DNA from: an uncultured Eubacteriales bacterium
GTDB taxonomy: Bacteria > Bacillota > Clostridia > Oscillospirales > CAG-272
DNA: 8,020 bases
NCBI GenBank assembly: GCA_934526185.1
Contig: CAKTAA010000098.1
Coordinates: 1 to 8,020, forward strand
Direction: 5' to 3'
In this document: one piece after another, positions 6,527 to 8,020 of the stretch
Layout of the letters: each line of letters opens with the position of its first letter
How positions within the stretch are numbered: position 1 is the stretch's first letter
The notes under the pieces: model-generated
Told to the model about the DNA's origin: nothing
What the model saw: the letters and a program-made list of their open reading frames with translations, nothing else
Database searches by the model: none
Position numbers and translations under genes: made by a program

Positions 6527-6550
6527 TTTACCATAAATTGATAAAAAAAG
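6527..6550 (+). repeat. Imperfect direct repeat, copy 1
   Basis: TTTACCATAAATTGATAAAA followed by AAAG matches the copy at 6630-6652 with two substitutions and one base gap. Both copies lie in the AT-rich spacer between the SGNH hydrolase and the tandem surface-protein genes. Confidence 0.6.
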
Positions 6551-6629
6551 CAATACAATTCTCTTTGTAGTCATATTTGTCTGTGCCGCTGCACAAAAAA
6601 TTCCTTTTATTGGTAAATGCTTTCGCAAA

Positions 6630-6652
6630 TTTATCATAATTGACAAAAAAAG
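6630..6652 (+). repeat. Imperfect direct repeat, copy 2
   Basis: TTTATCATAATTGACAAAAA followed by AAG is the second copy of the element at 6527-6550, 103 bases further on. It lies about 55 bases upstream of the -35 box of the surface-protein promoter, so it could be an upstream regulatory element. Chance similarity in AT-rich DNA is the main alternative. Confidence 0.55.
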
Positions 6653-6701
6653 AGAAAAAAGTGAAGAATTCACATGCATAATATAAAAGAAAGACAACTT
6701 T

Positions 6702-6735
6702 CATACTTGACAACGACTGAAAAGTATGTTATATT
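6702..6735 (+). promoter_or_regulatory. Strong promoter with overlapping inverted repeat, driving the surface-protein genes
   Basis: TTGACA (6707-6712) and TATATT (6730-6735) are separated by exactly 17 bases, close to consensus. CATACTT (6702-6708) and AAGTATG (6722-6728) form a perfect 7-bp inverted repeat that overlaps the -35 box and spacer, a position suited to repression. GACAAC also occurs twice in tandem (6693-6698 and 6709-6714). The start would be near 6742, giving a leader of about 135 bases that contains an unused GGGAGG near 6746-6751. Confidence 0.75.
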
Positions 6736-6876
6736 AATGATCACAGGGAGGATCTGTCTTGTAGAGAAAAGGGCTGAAAGCAGCAAAGCAGGATGGATAA
6801 GTCTCTCGGCCGTTTTGTACGGATGACAGCGGCTATTAATGTGTTTATACATCAAGGGAATTTAGGGGGGAAATTT

Positions 6877-7866
6877 ATGAAGAAAGTCTTTTCGATCTTG
6901 TTGGTTATGACAATGCTCGTCGGAGCGGTTGTCTGTCACGTTTCCGCAGCACCGACACTGTATATGTATGACGATTTTGAGAACAACGATCAAACCGTGA
7001 ATAAGTGGATATGGAGTGCTACAAAGTTCTACATCGAAGACGGTATTCTGAATTCCGCAAAGGACGGCGTCGTTCATCAGTCCGAGGGCGACAACGGTTA
7101 CAGTTGGACAGAACTGGCAGCTCAGGTAGATATGCGCTTTGTCGCCTGCGATGAAGGCCAATCGGCTGGTCTTTGGTTCCGGATATCGGATACCAGTGTG
7201 CTGCAAGTGAAGATTGATCCTAATGCAAAAAAGATCTTTGCTGAATGCGACGGTCAGGGCGTATTCGCCGAGAAAGAAAATATTAATGTTTCCATCGGCG
7301 AGGAAGCGGATTTTGTAACATTGGGAATGAGAGTATCCGCTGACGGCAAACTGGATGTTTATTTTGATTATGAAGAAGTTTTGACGGACATTGAGCTGAC
7401 CGAGTATGCTGCATTCGACAGTGTGTTTCTTTTGACAAACGGAACGAAATTAACGCAGTGGGACAATGTCACTGTTGCCAGCGTAGATTATGACCTGACA
7501 AAGACGATAGAGGAGAACGGACTGGAAAGAATAGATCCGAATGATGTCCCGACAGATACCGACGATACATCCGCTGATGACACATCCGCTGATAATACTT
7601 CTGCCGACGACACCTCTGCTGATGACACTTCTGCCGACGATACCTCTGCGGAGGATACGTCTGCTGATGATACCACGGCAGGCCCCGCCTACGACACAAC
7701 GGCGCCCGCCGACGATACAACAGATTCGGAAGCTCCTGTAACAACAGATAAAGGTACGGACGACAACAAAGCACCGCAGACGGGCGATACGACAGTATTG
7801 TTTGTAATTGCGGCGGTTGCAGCTCTCGGCCTTGCAATTGTTGTAAAAAAGATTGCGGCAAAATAA
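6877..7866 (+). CDS. Secreted, sortase-anchored-type surface protein with concanavalin/LamG-like domain and DDTSA repeats
   Basis: This 329-residue protein starts with a Sec signal peptide (MKKVFSILLVMTMLVGAVVC, likely cut after HVSA at residue 24). Residues 26 to about 215 look like a concanavalin/LamG-type beta sandwich: YDDFEN near the start, IEDGILNS, SAGLWFRISD, LGMRVSADGKLDVYFDYEEV and a closing QWDNVTVAS. Eight pentapeptides of the DDTSA type (229-268) form an acidic, Thr/Ser-rich stalk, followed by more Thr/Asp-rich sequence. The C-terminus has the order of a sorting signal: APQTGD (299-304), a hydrophobic helix (about 305-323) and KKIAAK. The motif has Ala where canonical signals have Leu or Asn. 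ATG 6877 is chosen because AGGGGGG lies 6 nt upstream and the signal peptide starts there; an upstream ATG at 6793 would bury the signal peptide. A paralogue follows 41 bases downstream. The ligand or function is unknown; a carbohydrate- or surface-binding role is inferred from the fold only. Confidence 0.85.
   Translation: MKKVFSILLVMTMLVGAVVCHVSAAPTLYMYDDFENNDQTVNKWIWSATKFYIEDGILNSAKDGVVHQSEGDNGYSWTELAAQVDMRFVACDEGQSAGLWFRISDTSVLQVKIDPNAKKIFAECDGQGVFAEKENINVSIGEEADFVTLGMRVSADGKLDVYFDYEEVLTDIELTEYAAFDSVFLLTNGTKLTQWDNVTVASVDYDLTKTIEENGLERIDPNDVPTDTDDTSADDTSADNTSADDTSADDTSADDTSAEDTSADDTTAGPAYDTTAPADDTTDSEAPVTTDKGTDDNKAPQTGDTTVLFVIAAVAALGLAIVVKKIAAK
7561..7680 (+). repeat. Eight tandem 15-bp units encoding DDTSA
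   Basis: Exactly eight in-frame 15-base units encode DDTSA with variants DNTSA, EDTSA and DDTTA. Codon choice differs between units (ACA/ACT/ACC/ACG, TCC/TCT, GCT/GCC/GCG), so the array is not a recent slippage product. It forms the stalk between the folded domain and the cell-wall sorting signal. Confidence 0.9.
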
Positions 7867-7907
7867 TTATAATACATAATATTTAGGAGAAAGGTTGCTT
7901 AAACATT

Positions 7908-8020
7908 ATGAAAAAGTTGTTTACGTTGATCTTGGCAGCAGTTATGCTGGTATGCATGATGGTTATTTCCGTTTCCGCAGCACCTACTATTTACGTGTAT
8001 GATGACTTTTCCGATGAAGA
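7908..8020 (+). CDS. Paralogue of the preceding surface protein, 5' part only (runs off window)
   Basis: The first 37 codons are visible. They encode a signal peptide (MKKLFTLILAAVMLVCMMVI followed by SVSA) and then APTIYVYDDFSDEE, which aligns closely with residues 1-38 of the preceding protein, including the shared VSA-AP cleavage region and the YDDF motif. It begins 41 bases after that gene's stop with no terminator between, so the two are probably co-transcribed tandem duplicates. The ribosome binding site is AGGAGAAAGG (7884-7893), with a rather long spacing to the ATG. Whether it also has the repeat stalk and sorting signal cannot be seen here. Confidence 0.85.
   Translation, partial: MKKLFTLILAAVMLVCMMVISVSAAPTIYVYDDFSDE

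Noticed and set aside
6793..6876. Upstream in-frame ATG extending the surface protein by 28 residues
   Set aside because: It lacks a properly spaced ribosome binding site and would place a non-signal segment before a typical signal peptide, whereas ATG 6877 has AGGGGGG upstream.
7469..7861. Minus-strand open frames over the DDTSA repeat, encoding repetitive SSAEV or Arg/Gln-rich proteins
   Set aside because: These are produced mechanically by the 15-bp repeat of the real plus-strand gene.

Overview
The window looks like chromosomal DNA of a Gram-positive anaerobe of the class Clostridia (Oscillospiraceae/Lachnospiraceae-like). This is inferred from a class B sortase, a Gram-positive-type secreted protein ending in a TG-type sorting signal, an RlmA-type 23S rRNA methyltransferase, strong Shine-Dalgarno sequences, consensus sigma-A-like promoters, and a broken XRE/TPR regulator of a kind common in Clostridia. 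No tRNA, rRNA, CRISPR array or intact mobile element is visible.

Layout. (1) 1-363: 3' end of an M23/LytM-type gene whose HxH motif has lost its last zinc-binding histidine, followed by a perfect hairpin terminator at 472-502. (2) About 511-2035: a gene graveyard. A plus-strand stretch (about 511-1206) has protein-like segments interrupted by stops and frame changes. Facing it on the minus strand (1245-2014) is a clearly recognisable XRE-HTH regulator with a TPR-like C-terminal part, broken by frameshifts, a stop and an internal loss, yet still preceded by a near-consensus promoter and a small palindrome. (3) 2198-2354: a control region with a long imperfect inverted repeat, a TTGCAA-N17-TATACT promoter and a leader hairpin. 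(4) 2389-5046: a tightly packed three-gene plus-strand operon: class B sortase, rlmA-type methyltransferase, family 2 glycosyltransferase. The junctions are 1 nt apart and an ATGA overlap. A small reading frame with a good ribosome binding site follows at 5087-5257. (5) 5258-5640: stop-rich, probably decayed sequence. (6) 5671-6446: a minus-strand SGNH/GDSL hydrolase with a bidirectional terminator downstream. (7) 6465-6876: AT-rich intergenic region with an imperfect 24-nt direct repeat and a consensus promoter (TTGACA-N17-TATATT). (8) 6877-8020: two tandem paralogous secreted proteins. The first is complete: signal peptide, concanavalin/LamG-like beta-sandwich-type domain, eight DDTSA pentapeptides, an APQTG motif, a membrane helix and a basic tail. 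The second is cut by the window end.

The unifying theme is the cell envelope: an M23-like protein, a sortase, a glycosyltransferase, an SGNH esterase/lipase-like enzyme and sortase-substrate-like surface proteins. It is inference, not observation, that the class B sortase anchors the APQTG proteins. The most interesting item is the tandem family of small surface proteins together with the nearby sortase operon; I see no complete new multi-gene system beyond that.
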